This document shows, in pieces, positions 1 to 7,581 of a DNA stretch of 30,411 bases. Location of the stretch: NCBI GenBank assembly GCA_966250385.1, contig CBINHC010000022.1, positions 1 to 30,411 of the forward strand. Reading direction: 5' to 3'. The stretch is from DASWTL01 sp966250385 (GTDB lineage Bacteria; Bacteroidota; Bacteroidia; Sphingobacteriales; Sphingobacteriaceae). The notes below the pieces were generated by a model that did no database searches, was not told where the DNA came from, and worked only from the letters and a program-made list of their open reading frames with translations. How positions within the stretch are numbered: position 1 is the stretch's first letter; the number at the start of each line of letters is the position of its first letter. The position numbers and the translations under genes are program-made.

Positions 1-37
1 ATTGATTCTTTTTGATGATCTAAGCTGATTCGGACGA

Positions 38-172
38 TTAATCCCAACCGCTTACATCTTTCTTCTCGCTGACGGACTTCAGTGTTTTGGTTTCTGGCTG
101 TGCTGTTTCTTCTTTCTGGCAGGATGCGAAGGTGAATGCTGCTAATGCGATAACGGCTAATACTTTTTTCAT
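38..172 (-). CDS. 44-residue lipoprotein, tandem copy B
   Basis: This is a minus-strand frame from ATG (170-172) to TAA (38-40). Residues 1-17 form a signal peptide (MKK then a hydrophobic run), ending in a lipobox FASC with Cys18 as the acylated residue. The mature peptide is only 27 residues: a hydrophilic linker rich in Glu, Gln and Lys, and the C-terminus KSVSEKKDVSGWD. It is paralogous to the copy at 246-380, with the same length and only three differences after the Cys. Function is not recognised; a membrane-anchored micro-lipoprotein is inferred. The gap to the upstream copy is 73 bases with no clear terminator, so the two may share a transcript. Confidence 0.72.
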   Translation of the reverse strand: MKKVLAVIALAAFTFASCQKEETAQPETKTLKSVSEKKDVSGWD

Positions 173-245
173 GGTGAATCTTTTTTAACGGTGGTCGATT
201 GATTGTCGATTGATTCTTTTTGATGATCTAAGCTGATTCGGACGA

Positions 246-380
246 TTAATCCCAACCGCTTACGTCTTTCTTCTCGCTAACGGACTTAAATGTTTGTTTC
301 TCTGGTTGCGCTGTTTCTTCTTTCTGGCAGGATGCAAATACGAAGGAAGAAAGGACCATCAATGCTAGTAATTTTTTCAT
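246..380 (-). CDS. 44-residue lipoprotein, tandem copy A
   Basis: Minus-strand frame from ATG (378-380) to TAA (246-248). It has an MKK start, a hydrophobic core, lipobox FASC with Cys18, and the same invariant tail KSVSEKKDVSGWD as copy B. Ten residues differ between the copies, seven of them inside the signal peptide and mostly conservative (Leu/Val, Ser/Ala). The synonymous changes and the conserved mature part indicate selection on the protein. The structured element at 428-512 lies just upstream and would be in its leader if transcription starts beyond 512. No clear TAnnTTTG box was found on this strand. I do not recognise the family. Confidence 0.75.
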   Translation of the reverse strand: MKKLLALMVLSSFVFASCQKEETAQPEKQTFKSVSEKKDVSGWD

Positions 381-427
381 TTTACTTCTTTTAAATATGA
401 ATTTTTAATTAACTTGTTTGTGTAAAT

Positions 428-512
428 GAACGACGTTAGTTTATGACACTCAACGACTAAAAATTGAGTATCACATTAATTGTTATCCAAACAATTAATG
501 TTTACGTCGTTC
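428..512. promoter_or_regulatory. Nested inverted repeats (predicted three-way junction)
   Basis: The outer arms GAACGACGT (428-436) and ACGTCGTTC (504-512) are exact complements. Inside are two adjacent hairpins: 444-453 with 464-473 (10 bp, one C/A mismatch that becomes a G-U pair on the minus strand, 10-base loop) and 474-484 with 490-500 (11 bp perfect, 5-base loop ATCCA). The second hairpin begins at the base after the first ends, so they could stack. It could be an RNA leader structure of the minus-strand lipoproteins, a multi-site operator or a DNA cruciform. The wobble pair mildly favours minus-strand RNA. Confidence 0.6.
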
Positions 513-649
513 TCCAAGCAAATGTTTCGAAATTTTCAATTAAAAAAAGCTTTGTTGAAAGTTATTCTCCCAAGGGGAATTTCCTACCCGATTTGTAGAA
601 AAAATACCCCGAAATCTCTTCCTAAAAATCCTCCAATTTTAAAATTATT

Positions 650-672
650 CCGTAAACTTACGGCTACATTTG
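650..672 (+). promoter_or_regulatory. Bacteroidota -7 box with adjacent 14-bp dyad
   Basis: TACATTTG at 665-672 matches the Bacteroidota -7 consensus TAnnTTTG and ends 15 bases before the ATG at 688. One base upstream of it lies CCGTAAACTTACGG (650-663), a perfect dyad with 6-base arms and a 2-base centre. I see no convincing -33 TTG. The dyad position suggests a repressor or activator site for the TPR gene (inference). Confidence 0.5.
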
Positions 673-687
673 ATGCAGAGCTCTTAA

Positions 688-2130
688 ATGAAAAATTGGT
701 TTATTTTCTCTTTCCTGTTTTTTTGCCTTTTTTTTTCCGACACCAGTTTTTCCCAAACCGGAGCTGACACTTTAGAGATCAACAAATTAAATGCTAACGG
801 GTATGACAACAGACTGGTCGACCCGGAACAGACTGTCGACTACGGAAAGAAAGCCCTGGAATTGGCTACGAAGATTCACTACACGAACGGGATCGCCGAG
901 GCCTACCGGGTGGTGGGTATCGGCAAGTATTACCAAAACCAGAGTGACGACGCTATCGAGAACTACCTGACCTCTCTTACCTATTTCAAACAGGCGAAGA
1001 ACCTGGACGGAGAAGCAAAGGTCTACAACAATATCGGAAACCTTTATCGCGACTTTGATTTTGATAAAGCCCTGGAGTATTTTAATAACTCCCTGGCAAT
1101 CGCCGAGAAGCTTAAGCTCACCGACCTGATCGCCGGTCTTAACCTGAACATTGGCAACATCTACCAGAAGAAGAAGAATTATTCCAAGGCCCTGATGACC
1201 TATGAGAAAAGCTTTAAGATCTTCAAGGAACTAAACAACCATACGGGGATTACCCAGTGCCTGCAGAATCTCGGAGTTACCTATCACCGGCTGAACGACC
1301 TACCGAAAGCACAGAAATATCTTCTGGAGGCCATCGCCAAGGCCAAAGAGAATGACCTGAACTTTGTGGTTGCGAGTTCGAACCTGACACTCGGATCGGT
1401 ATACATCACACAGAAACGATTCAACGACGCCGAGAAAGCGATCCAGGAAGGAATCAGCTATTCCAAGATCGTCAACGATTCGAAATTACAATTTGATTAC
1501 CTCTATACGGCCTACGAACTGGAGCATAAACGCGCCAATTACAAAAAAGCGCTCGAATACCTGAAACAGGTCTATACGACGGACAGCACCAACTATAACA
1601 ATAACGTCTCTGCCAAACTGGGGCTGCAGCAGGAGCAGTTCAAACAGCTCCAGCGACAGCGCGAAAATGAGTTGACCATTGAAAAACAGAAGAACACGCA
1701 AATCCTGTTTATTTCCAGCACGATTGTAGCTGCGCTGCTGCTGGTGCTGACAGCGGTCCTGGTCACCAGTATACGGAGAAAGGCGCGGAGCAACAAGCTG
1801 CTCCAGGAGCTGAACCTGGAGATCTCCCAGCAGAAGGAGCATGTTGACCGCGTAAATCATAATCTGGAAGAGATCATCGAAGAGCGCACCCGCGACCTGA
1901 AGATCAAGAACCGTAAACTCTCCGAGTACTCTTCCCACCTCTCCCATCAGATCCGCGGTCCGGTGGCGACCCTTAAAGGCCTGATGCTCCTGGAGAAGGA
2001 TAACCTGATCGATCAGCGGGAACTCGTCCAGGAAATCAACAAATGCGTGGGCGATATTGACGATAAGATCATCAATATCAATAAAAGCCTGAATGACGCC
2101 AATGTACCCGGTTTCAAGGTAGAAGTTTAA
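688..2130 (+). CDS. TPR receptor with H-box but no ATPase domain
   Basis: The 480-residue protein starts with a signal peptide (about 1-22, hydrophobic, ending SFS). It continues with a periplasmic array of tetratricopeptide repeats (about 50-300), with units of the type YNNIGNLY and NLNIGNIY. A single membrane helix follows (about 339-362), then a cytoplasmic coiled coil (about 363-410) and a HisKA-like segment, HLSHQIRGPVA, whose His420 sits where a kinase phospho-acceptor would be. The protein ends 60 residues later with no N, G1, F or G2 boxes, so the HATPase domain is missing. TPR-TM sensors of this type are common in Bacteroidota. This one may be a phosphotransfer or dimerisation partner of a separate kinase, or a signalling protein that no longer has kinase activity. 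It is not obviously in an operon with uvrD. Confidence 0.85.
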   Translation: MKNWFIFSFLFFCLFFSDTSFSQTGADTLEINKLNANGYDNRLVDPEQTVDYGKKALELATKIHYTNGIAEAYRVVGIGKYYQNQSDDAIENYLTSLTYFKQAKNLDGEAKVYNNIGNLYRDFDFDKALEYFNNSLAIAEKLKLTDLIAGLNLNIGNIYQKKKNYSKALMTYEKSFKIFKELNNHTGITQCLQNLGVTYHRLNDLPKAQKYLLEAIAKAKENDLNFVVASSNLTLGSVYITQKRFNDAEKAIQEGISYSKIVNDSKLQFDYLYTAYELEHKRANYKKALEYLKQVYTTDSTNYNNNVSAKLGLQQEQFKQLQRQRENELTIEKQKNTQILFISSTIVAALLLVLTAVLVTSIRRKARSNKLLQELNLEISQQKEHVDRVNHNLEEIIEERTRDLKIKNRKLSEYSSHLSHQIRGPVATLKGLMLLEKDNLIDQRELVQEINKCVGDIDDKIININKSLNDANVPGFKVEV

Positions 2131-2180
2131 AAAAGAATCGTTTTTCCTTTCTTCAGGGACTCGGTTTGGCCCCTAATTAG

Positions 2181-2188
2181 TAATTTCG
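2181..2188 (+). promoter_or_regulatory. Possible -7 box for uvrD/pcrA
   Basis: TAATTTCG differs from TAnnTTTG at one base and lies 22 bases before the start codon of the helicase. The nearest upstream TTTG (2165-2168) is too close to be the partner -33 box, so this is a weak call. Confidence 0.25.
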
Positions 2189-2210
2189 CAAGCGGAAAAA
2201 GAAGTAGATT

Positions 2211-4481
2211 TTGGATTATTTAAAGGGATTAAATGAATCGCAGCGGGCTGCAGTGGAACAGACTGAAGGTCCGGTAATGATTGTGGCGGGTGCGGGCTCG
2301 GGCAAAACCCGCGTTATTACATATCGGGTCGCCCACCTGATCAGAAAGGGTGTCGATCCGTTCAGTATCCTGGTACTGACATTTACGAACAAGGCGGCCA
2401 AGGAAATGCGTGACCGGATCATGAAGGTGGTCGGTACGGAGGCAAAGAATATCTGGATGGGAACCTTCCACTCCGTGTTCGCCAAGATTCTCCGGGTTGA
2501 GGCACAGAAACTCGGATATCCGAGCAATTTTACCATATACGATACTGACGACAGCAAAAGCCTGCTCAGGGCGATCCTGAAGGAAATGCAGCTCGATGAT
2601 AAATTATACAATGCGAACTTCGTATATAACCGTATTTCCTCTGCAAAAAACAACCTGATCTCTGCAGCCGAATATCAGAAGAATGAACATATCCAGGCTG
2701 AGGACTCTTCCTCGGGCCGCGGCCGGCTGGGCGAAATCTACATGACGTATACCCAGCGTTGTTTTAAGGCGGGAGCCATGGACTTTGACGACTTACTCTT
2801 CAAGACCAACGTCCTGCTGCGCGAACATCCGGATGTCCTGTATAAATACCAGAATAAATTCAAATACCTGATGGTGGACGAGTACCAGGATACCAACTAC
2901 TCCCAGTACCTCATCGTCAAGAAACTGGCGGCCATCAATGAGAACCTGTGCGTGGTGGGTGACGATGCCCAGAGCATCTACGCCTTCCGGGGCGCCAACA
3001 TCCAGAATATCCTGAATTTTGAGAAGGATTACCCGGACCTGAGAGTATTCAAACTGGAGCAGAACTACCGTTCGACCCAGAACATCGTGAACGTTGCCAA
3101 CAGCATCATTGCCAATAACAAGAACCAGCTGAAGAAGAACGTATTCTCTGAAAACGAACCGGGTGACAAAATCAAGGTAATCCGCTCATTCAGCGATAAC
3201 GAGGAAGGCAAGACCGTAGCGGAGGACATCGCTATGCAGCGCGCGCTGAAAGGCCTTGCCTACAAAAGCTTCGCGATCCTGTATCGTACCAACGCCCAGT
3301 CGAGGGCCATGGAGGAAGCGCTTCGGAAACTGAACGTTCCCTATAAGATCTACGGCGGACTTTCGTTCTACCAGCGCAAGGAGATCAAGGACCTGATCGC
3401 CTACTTCCGGCTCACTTTCAACCCGAATGACGAGGAAGCGCTGAAACGGGTGATCAATTACCCGCGGAGAGGTATCGGCGATACCACCATCGAACGGATG
3501 ATGATCGCCGCAGATCAGAACAACACTACCCTCTGGGACGTGGTCGTGAATGCGTCTGCCTACCTCGATTCCCGCAGCGCCACATCAGTTGGAAACTTCG
3601 GGACCATGATCCAAAGCTTCCAGGTGATGACCAAATCGCATTCCGCGTATGACACGGCACTCCATATCGCCCAGCATTCCGGTATCCTGAAAGAGCTGTA
3701 TGCCGACAAATCCGTTGAAGGCCTGAACCGGTATGAGAACATCCAGGAATTATTGAACGGGATCAAGGAGTTCAGTGAGCGTGAAGACATTGAGGACCAC
3801 GGTCTGGATATTTTCATGCAGGACGTTGCGCTGCTGACCAACGACGATAACGATAAGGATCCGAATGCCGATACGGTCTCCCTGATGACCATACACTCGG
3901 CCAAGGGCCTGGAGTTTTCCCATGTTTATATTGTGGGTCTGGAAGAAAACCTTTTTCCGTCCCAGATGTCATTAAACTCGCGGAGTGACCTTGAGGAGGA
4001 ACGGCGGCTTTTCTACGTGGCCATAACCCGTGCGGAAAAAAGACTGGTGGTGTCATATGCCACTTCCCGTTACCGGTGGGGAACGCTCACCAGCTGCGAA
4101 CCCAGCAGGTTCATCGATGAGATCGATGCGCGGTACCTGGAACTGGACTTCAAGCCGCAGCAGAAACCGGCCGGAAATCCGTTCTTTGACGACGAGAAAA
4201 CGCCATGGACGTCGAAATCGTCTGATTCGTTTTCCAAGCCGAAACCTGCGGTAAAGACCACCTCTATCCTGCCCAAGGCCCACGTGCCGACTGCAGGCTT
4301 CGCACCTTCCGATACATCGAAACTCCAGGTGGGAATGGAGGTCGAGCACGAACGGTTCGGATTCGGAAAGGTGGTCAACCTGGAAGGGAACAAACCCGAT
4401 ATAAAAGCGACGATATTTTTTAAAGAATTAGGACAAAAACAACTTTTGCTTAAATTTGCTAAACTTCGTATAGTAAATTAA
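2211..4481 (+). CDS. pcrA: ATP-dependent DNA helicase UvrD/PcrA
   Basis: A 756-residue superfamily 1A helicase that unwinds DNA 3'-5' in nucleotide excision repair, mismatch repair and replication restart. Visible motifs in order are the Q motif (LNESQRAAV), Walker A AGAGSGKT (26-33), Ia TFTNKAAKEM, Walker B VDEYQDTN, III GDDAQSIYAFRGA, V TIHSAKGLEF and VI YVAITRAEKRL. The C-terminus (about 705-756) holds the PcrA-type Tudor-like module containing GMEVEHERFGFGKV, which in this family contacts RNA polymerase. The start is TTG: the next in-frame ATG lies inside the region leading to Walker A and would remove the Q motif. Length is typical. UvrD and PcrA are not separable by eye; the tail favours PcrA. 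Confidence 0.96.
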   Translation: MDYLKGLNESQRAAVEQTEGPVMIVAGAGSGKTRVITYRVAHLIRKGVDPFSILVLTFTNKAAKEMRDRIMKVVGTEAKNIWMGTFHSVFAKILRVEAQKLGYPSNFTIYDTDDSKSLLRAILKEMQLDDKLYNANFVYNRISSAKNNLISAAEYQKNEHIQAEDSSSGRGRLGEIYMTYTQRCFKAGAMDFDDLLFKTNVLLREHPDVLYKYQNKFKYLMVDEYQDTNYSQYLIVKKLAAINENLCVVGDDAQSIYAFRGANIQNILNFEKDYPDLRVFKLEQNYRSTQNIVNVANSIIANNKNQLKKNVFSENEPGDKIKVIRSFSDNEEGKTVAEDIAMQRALKGLAYKSFAILYRTNAQSRAMEEALRKLNVPYKIYGGLSFYQRKEIKDLIAYFRLTFNPNDEEALKRVINYPRRGIGDTTIERMMIAADQNNTTLWDVVVNASAYLDSRSATSVGNFGTMIQSFQVMTKSHSAYDTALHIAQHSGILKELYADKSVEGLNRYENIQELLNGIKEFSEREDIEDHGLDIFMQDVALLTNDDNDKDPNADTVSLMTIHSAKGLEFSHVYIVGLEENLFPSQMSLNSRSDLEEERRLFYVAITRAEKRLVVSYATSRYRWGTLTSCEPSRFIDEIDARYLELDFKPQQKPAGNPFFDDEKTPWTSKSSDSFSKPKPAVKTTSILPKAHVPTAGFAPSDTSKLQVGMEVEHERFGFGKVVNLEGNKPDIKATIFFKELGQKQLLLKFAKLRIVN

Positions 4482-4497
4482 CCTCCGAACTTATTAC

Positions 4498-4524
4498 TGC
4501 GACAGCAATTTCGTTTTTGTCGCA
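4498..4524 (+). promoter_or_regulatory. Hairpin directly before the DUF4290 start codon
   Basis: TGCGACA (4498-4504) and TGTCGCA (4518-4524) are exact complements around a 13-base T-rich loop, and the right arm ends 3 bases before the ATG at 4528. It could be the uvrD transcript end or a structure limiting translation initiation of the next gene. There is no T-tract after the stem, so a plain terminator is less likely. Confidence 0.35.
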
Positions 4525-4527
4525 TAA

Positions 4528-5226
4528 ATGGATAACATGAATTCTTTTGATTATAATACCACAAGGAAAAAACTGATCCTTTCCGAATACGGTCGTAACG
4601 TTCAGAACATGGTGGCCTATATCTGCACCCTGCCCACCAAGGAAGAACGCAACCGCCATGCGCAGGTCGTTATCGACCTGATGGGATTCCTGAATCCCCA
4701 CCTGCGTGACGTGGCGGATTTCAAGCATAAGCTCTGGGATCACCTCCATATTATTTCCGACTTCAAAATCGACGTGGATTCCCCGTATCCGAAACCTTCG
4801 GAAGAAGCCATCCATATGAAGCCGGAGCCCCTGGCCTACCCGCAGCACCGCATCCGGTACAAGCACTATGGCAAGACCATCGAACTGATGATCAAGAAAG
4901 CCAAAAACATCGAAGATCCGGCCCGCAAGCAGCAGATGGTACAATCCATCGCCAATTTCATGAAGATGGCGTATGTCACCTGGAACAAGGATACCGTGAC
5001 CGATGACACCATCATCAAGGACCTTCTTGATTTCTCCAACGGCGAGCTGCAGGTCGAGGAAAACTTCAACCTGAACAAGGTGGAGGTTCGGCCGGTCAAC
5101 CAGCCGACCCGCAACCAGAGCAGCCGGGGCGGCCAGAAGAACCGTCCGGGAAGCGGCGGCGGTCGTCAGTCGGGCGGCCAGAACCAGAACCGCCAGCGTA
5201 ATGGCGGCGGCGGCAAACGGTACTAA
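4528..5226 (+). CDS. DUF4290 domain-containing protein
   Basis: A 232-residue soluble protein that matches the Bacteroidota-specific DUF4290 family, recognised from the N-terminal pattern YNTTRKKLILSEYGRNVQNM and a helical, charged body of about 190 residues. The last 40 residues are low complexity, rich in Gly, Arg, Gln and Asn, resembling nucleic-acid-binding RGG-type tails. There is no signal peptide or membrane segment. Function is unknown. Its fixed place between uvrD/pcrA and murA suggests a conserved housekeeping role. An alternative ATG nine bases downstream (4537) would trim three residues. It lies 46 bases after uvrD and 54 before murA, so co-transcription is plausible. Confidence 0.85.
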   Translation: MDNMNSFDYNTTRKKLILSEYGRNVQNMVAYICTLPTKEERNRHAQVVIDLMGFLNPHLRDVADFKHKLWDHLHIISDFKIDVDSPYPKPSEEAIHMKPEPLAYPQHRIRYKHYGKTIELMIKKAKNIEDPARKQQMVQSIANFMKMAYVTWNKDTVTDDTIIKDLLDFSNGELQVEENFNLNKVEVRPVNQPTRNQSSRGGQKNRPGSGGGRQSGGQNQNRQRNGGGGKRY

Positions 5227-5280
5227 GAGCCCGTAGTTTCTGCATACACTCATATTTATTATTCTTACAAGAAGCAACAG

Positions 5281-6606
5281 ATGAACGCATTTCAGATTGT
5301 TGGTGGCAAGCCATTAAAGGGCGAGATCATTCCGCAGGGAGCGAAGAACGAAGCCCTTCAGATCATATCAGCAGTATTACTTACCGAAGAAAAAGTAACC
5401 ATCAGTAATATCCCCGATATTAAGGATGTCAATAAATTAATCGAATTACTGGGAGATCTGGGCGTCACCGTTGAACGCCTGAACAAAGACACCTACACAT
5501 TCGAGGCCCGAAATATCAACCTGGACTTTTTTACCTCCGAGGTTTTCAAAACCAAAGGCGGCAGTCTCCGTGGCTCCATCATGATCGTCGGGCCGCTCCT
5601 GGCGCGTTTCGGCAAGGCGGCCATCCCGAAACCGGGCGGTGACAAGATCGGACGACGTCGTCTGGATACCCACTTCCTGGGATTCGAAAAACTGGGCGCC
5701 AAATTCGTATTTGATAAAGACACCAACTTCTTTAATGTCGATGCGACGAACCTGAAAGGAACCTATATCCTGCTGGACGAGGCGTCTGTAACCGGTACGG
5801 CCAACATCGTGATGGCAGCTGTCCTGGCGAAAGGCACGACGACGATCTACAATGCAGCCTGTGAACCGTATCTGCAGCAGCTCTGCAAGATGCTGAACCG
5901 CATGGGTGCGAAGATCACCGGTATTGGCTCAAACCTCCTGACCATTGAAGGCGTAGGCCGTCTGGGCGGAACCGAACACCGGCTGTTACCGGATATGATC
6001 GAGATCGGTTCATTTATCGGATTGGCCGCGATGACCGAATCCGAGATCACCATCAAGGACGTCCATTTCGAGGAACTGGGAATCATTCCGGATGTATTCC
6101 GCCGCCTGGGGATCCAGTTTGAACGGCGGGGGGACGACCTCTTCATTCCGGCTCAGAAATCATATGAGATCGAAACGTTCATCGACGGATCGATCATGAC
6201 CATCGCCGATGCGCCATGGCCGGGCTTTACTCCTGACCTGTTAAGCATCATCCTGGTGGTAGCGACCCAGGCAAAAGGAAACGTACTGATCCATCAAAAG
6301 ATGTTCGAAAGCCGCCTGTTCTTCGTGGACAAGCTGATCGATATGGGCGCGCAGATCATTCTGTGCGATCCGCACCGCGCAACCGTCATTGGCCTTGACA
6401 AGAAAGTTCAGCTAAGAGGAATTGAAATGACATCCCCGGATATCCGTGCCGGTGTTTCCCTGCTGATCGCAGCACTTTCAGCCCAGGGCACATCGATCAT
6501 TCACAATATCGAACAGATCGAACGCGGATACCAGGATATCGATGCCCGCCTCAAAGCGCTGGGTGCTGATATCACCCGTATTGACGCTGCTCCGGCCAAG
6601 CACTAG
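5281..6606 (+). CDS. murA: UDP-GlcNAc 1-carboxyvinyltransferase MurA
   Basis: A 441-residue cytoplasmic enzyme that transfers enolpyruvate from PEP to UDP-N-acetylglucosamine, the first committed step of peptidoglycan synthesis. The EPSP-synthase/MurA fold is evident from AKNEAL with the substrate-binding Lys22, the LRGSIMIVGPLLARFG segment, GRRRLDTHF and the C-terminal AGVSLLIAAL. The loop normally reading PGGCxIG around catalytic Cys115 (E. coli numbering) reads PGGDKIG here, with Asp121 (codon GAC at 5641-5643). Asp-type MurA enzymes are known to be active and fosfomycin-insensitive. Full length, third gene of the uvrD-DUF4290-murA cluster, followed by a strong terminator. Confidence 0.97.
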   Translation: MNAFQIVGGKPLKGEIIPQGAKNEALQIISAVLLTEEKVTISNIPDIKDVNKLIELLGDLGVTVERLNKDTYTFEARNINLDFFTSEVFKTKGGSLRGSIMIVGPLLARFGKAAIPKPGGDKIGRRRLDTHFLGFEKLGAKFVFDKDTNFFNVDATNLKGTYILLDEASVTGTANIVMAAVLAKGTTTIYNAACEPYLQQLCKMLNRMGAKITGIGSNLLTIEGVGRLGGTEHRLLPDMIEIGSFIGLAAMTESEITIKDVHFEELGIIPDVFRRLGIQFERRGDDLFIPAQKSYEIETFIDGSIMTIADAPWPGFTPDLLSIILVVATQAKGNVLIHQKMFESRLFFVDKLIDMGAQIILCDPHRATVIGLDKKVQLRGIEMTSPDIRAGVSLLIAALSAQGTSIIHNIEQIERGYQDIDARLKALGADITRIDAAPAKH

Positions 6607-6651
6607 TGACTACCCTTTCTGCGGCCCGGAACCGCAGCGATGTGAGAAAAA

Positions 6652-6692
6652 AGCCCTTTCAAAGGTCTCGCCGACCGGGAAAGGGCTCTTTT
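6652..6692 (+). terminator. Rho-independent terminator after murA
   Basis: AGCCCTTTC (6652-6660) pairs exactly with GAAAGGGCT (6679-6687) around an 18-base loop, followed by CTTTTATTT. An A-run lies before the stem, so it could also work from the other strand, ending the decayed hipA transcript. Confidence 0.8.
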
Positions 6693-6713
6693 ATTTAGAG
6701 GGCCTGAGAGACG

Positions 6714-7344
6714 TTACAATGACAGCTGTCCGTACCTTGATTCTATAAGCTCCGCACTTTTCAGCGCGGCTGACAGGAAAGATTTCCCGATCCATTCGAA
6801 TGGTAAACGCTCCTGCCACTTGTTGATCGGTCAGGCCCAATCCTTTCCCGAACCTCTCAAAATGCCCCCACTCAGTTTCCTTTTCTTCCCTTCAAGAGTA
6901 AGTGCCGGTTCTTCCGTATCTTCACGAAATACTATCAGACCGAACTCTGCTGCTAATCGCATCGTGAGATGTTCGTTCTCCGGCATTTCTGTGAAATCAG
7001 CAGAGGGCGGCTTAAATATGTAGTTTCCCCCAAGAGCACCCGCCACTGTAAGTCGAGTGTCCGAGTTCAACTGCGTTTCCTTTACTAAAGACATGGATAG
7101 TTTTGGTTGAACACCCGGAAGGGAAACACCCCTGTCCACAACCTCTTTTGCCAATACTTCCATCTGGTCAATTGAGTAAGGGACTTTTATGCGCCCTTTC
7201 AGTGACAGGCATAGTGAAAGCTATGAAACTGTGCAGGATACTTCCTCACATACTCCGAATCATACTGAAAAGTAATTTCCCAGTCGTCGGTCGCCGTAAT
7301 GATCCCTCTAGCTGATCCTTATATAAGACTCTTCCCTGCTGCAT
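6714..7344 (-). pseudogene. hipA: HipA-type kinase toxin, frameshifted and internally deleted
   Basis: Read on the minus strand, HipA pieces appear in correct order but in different frames. They are MQQGRVLYKDQLEG (from ATG at 7344), GIITATDDWEITFQY, IAFTMPVTERAHKSPLL, then PYSIDQMEVLAKEVV with GVQPKLS, GGNYIFKPP and ENEHLTMRLAAEFGL. The sequence next jumps to EPALTLEGKKRKLS, ERFGKGLGLTDQQVAGAF and WIGKSFLSAALKSAELIE, ending at TAA 6714-6716. At least three frameshifts are needed. The Ser/Thr kinase core between AAEFGLIV and the EEPALTL segment is missing, so only about 630 bases remain of a gene usually near 1,300. An intact HipA phosphorylates glutamyl-tRNA synthetase or a similar target; this one cannot be active. 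The longest surviving frame is 6831-7163. Confidence 0.85.
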
Positions 7345-7548
7345 TAATTTACCTCTTTACGGTTTACCGGTGCCAGTTCATGCCCAAACATCTTGAGTAC
7401 GATTCACCTTATCCATATTCAAATTCCCGTTACCTTGCTCTATCTTACGTACAACAGTCAGCGCGACTCCAGCCCGATCCGCACACTCCCGCTGAGTCAT
7501 GTTCACTTCCTTTCTTTTTTCCTTTAGAAATTCTGCTAATCGATTCAT
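7344..7548 (-). pseudogene. hipB: HipB-type XRE antitoxin, frameshifted
   Basis: ATG at 7548 opens a 56-codon frame to TGA 7378-7380 with a helix-turn-helix: LAEFLKEKRKEVNMTQREC, then DRAGVALTVVRKIEQGNGNL and MDKVN. The usual HipB ending continues in another frame as VLKMFGHELAPVNRKEVN up to TAA 7344-7346, so one frameshift after MDKVN breaks the gene. The restored stop overlaps the hipA start as TAATG, the classic coupled hipBA order. The truncated 56-residue product keeps the DNA-binding half, so residual operator binding is conceivable. Confidence 0.8.
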
Positions 7549-7581
7549 TTCAGATTACCTTGGTAGACTTAAGATTGCCAC

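Larger units (their letters stand above)
1..380. repeat. 208-bp tandem duplication carrying two lipoprotein genes
   Basis: Positions 1-172 recur at 209-380 with a constant offset of 208 bases. The first 55 bases of each copy are identical, and over about 80 bases I see only two differences, both synonymous in the reading frames described below. The identical part includes 37 bases beyond the stop codon. The part coding the signal peptides has diverged more. The left copy begins at the window edge, so further copies may lie outside. Confidence 0.9.
381..687. other. Intergenic region between lipoproteins and TPR gene
   Basis: This AT-rich stretch separates divergent genes. It holds the nested inverted-repeat structure at 428-512 and the promoter/dyad at 650-672. 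A 95-codon open frame starting at 480 runs through it but begins inside the inverted repeats, has no family resemblance and overlaps the TPR gene, so I do not call it. I see nothing else between 513 and 649. Confidence 0.6.

Noticed and set aside
480..767. 95-codon open frame upstream of the TPR gene
   Set aside because: It begins inside the inverted-repeat element, overlaps the TPR start and shows no motif or plausible fold; composition is that of AT-rich intergenic DNA.
4459..5277. 272-codon minus-strand frame opposite DUF4290
   Set aside because: Shadow of the DUF4290 gene produced by its codon bias; low-complexity Ala/Val/Leu composition.
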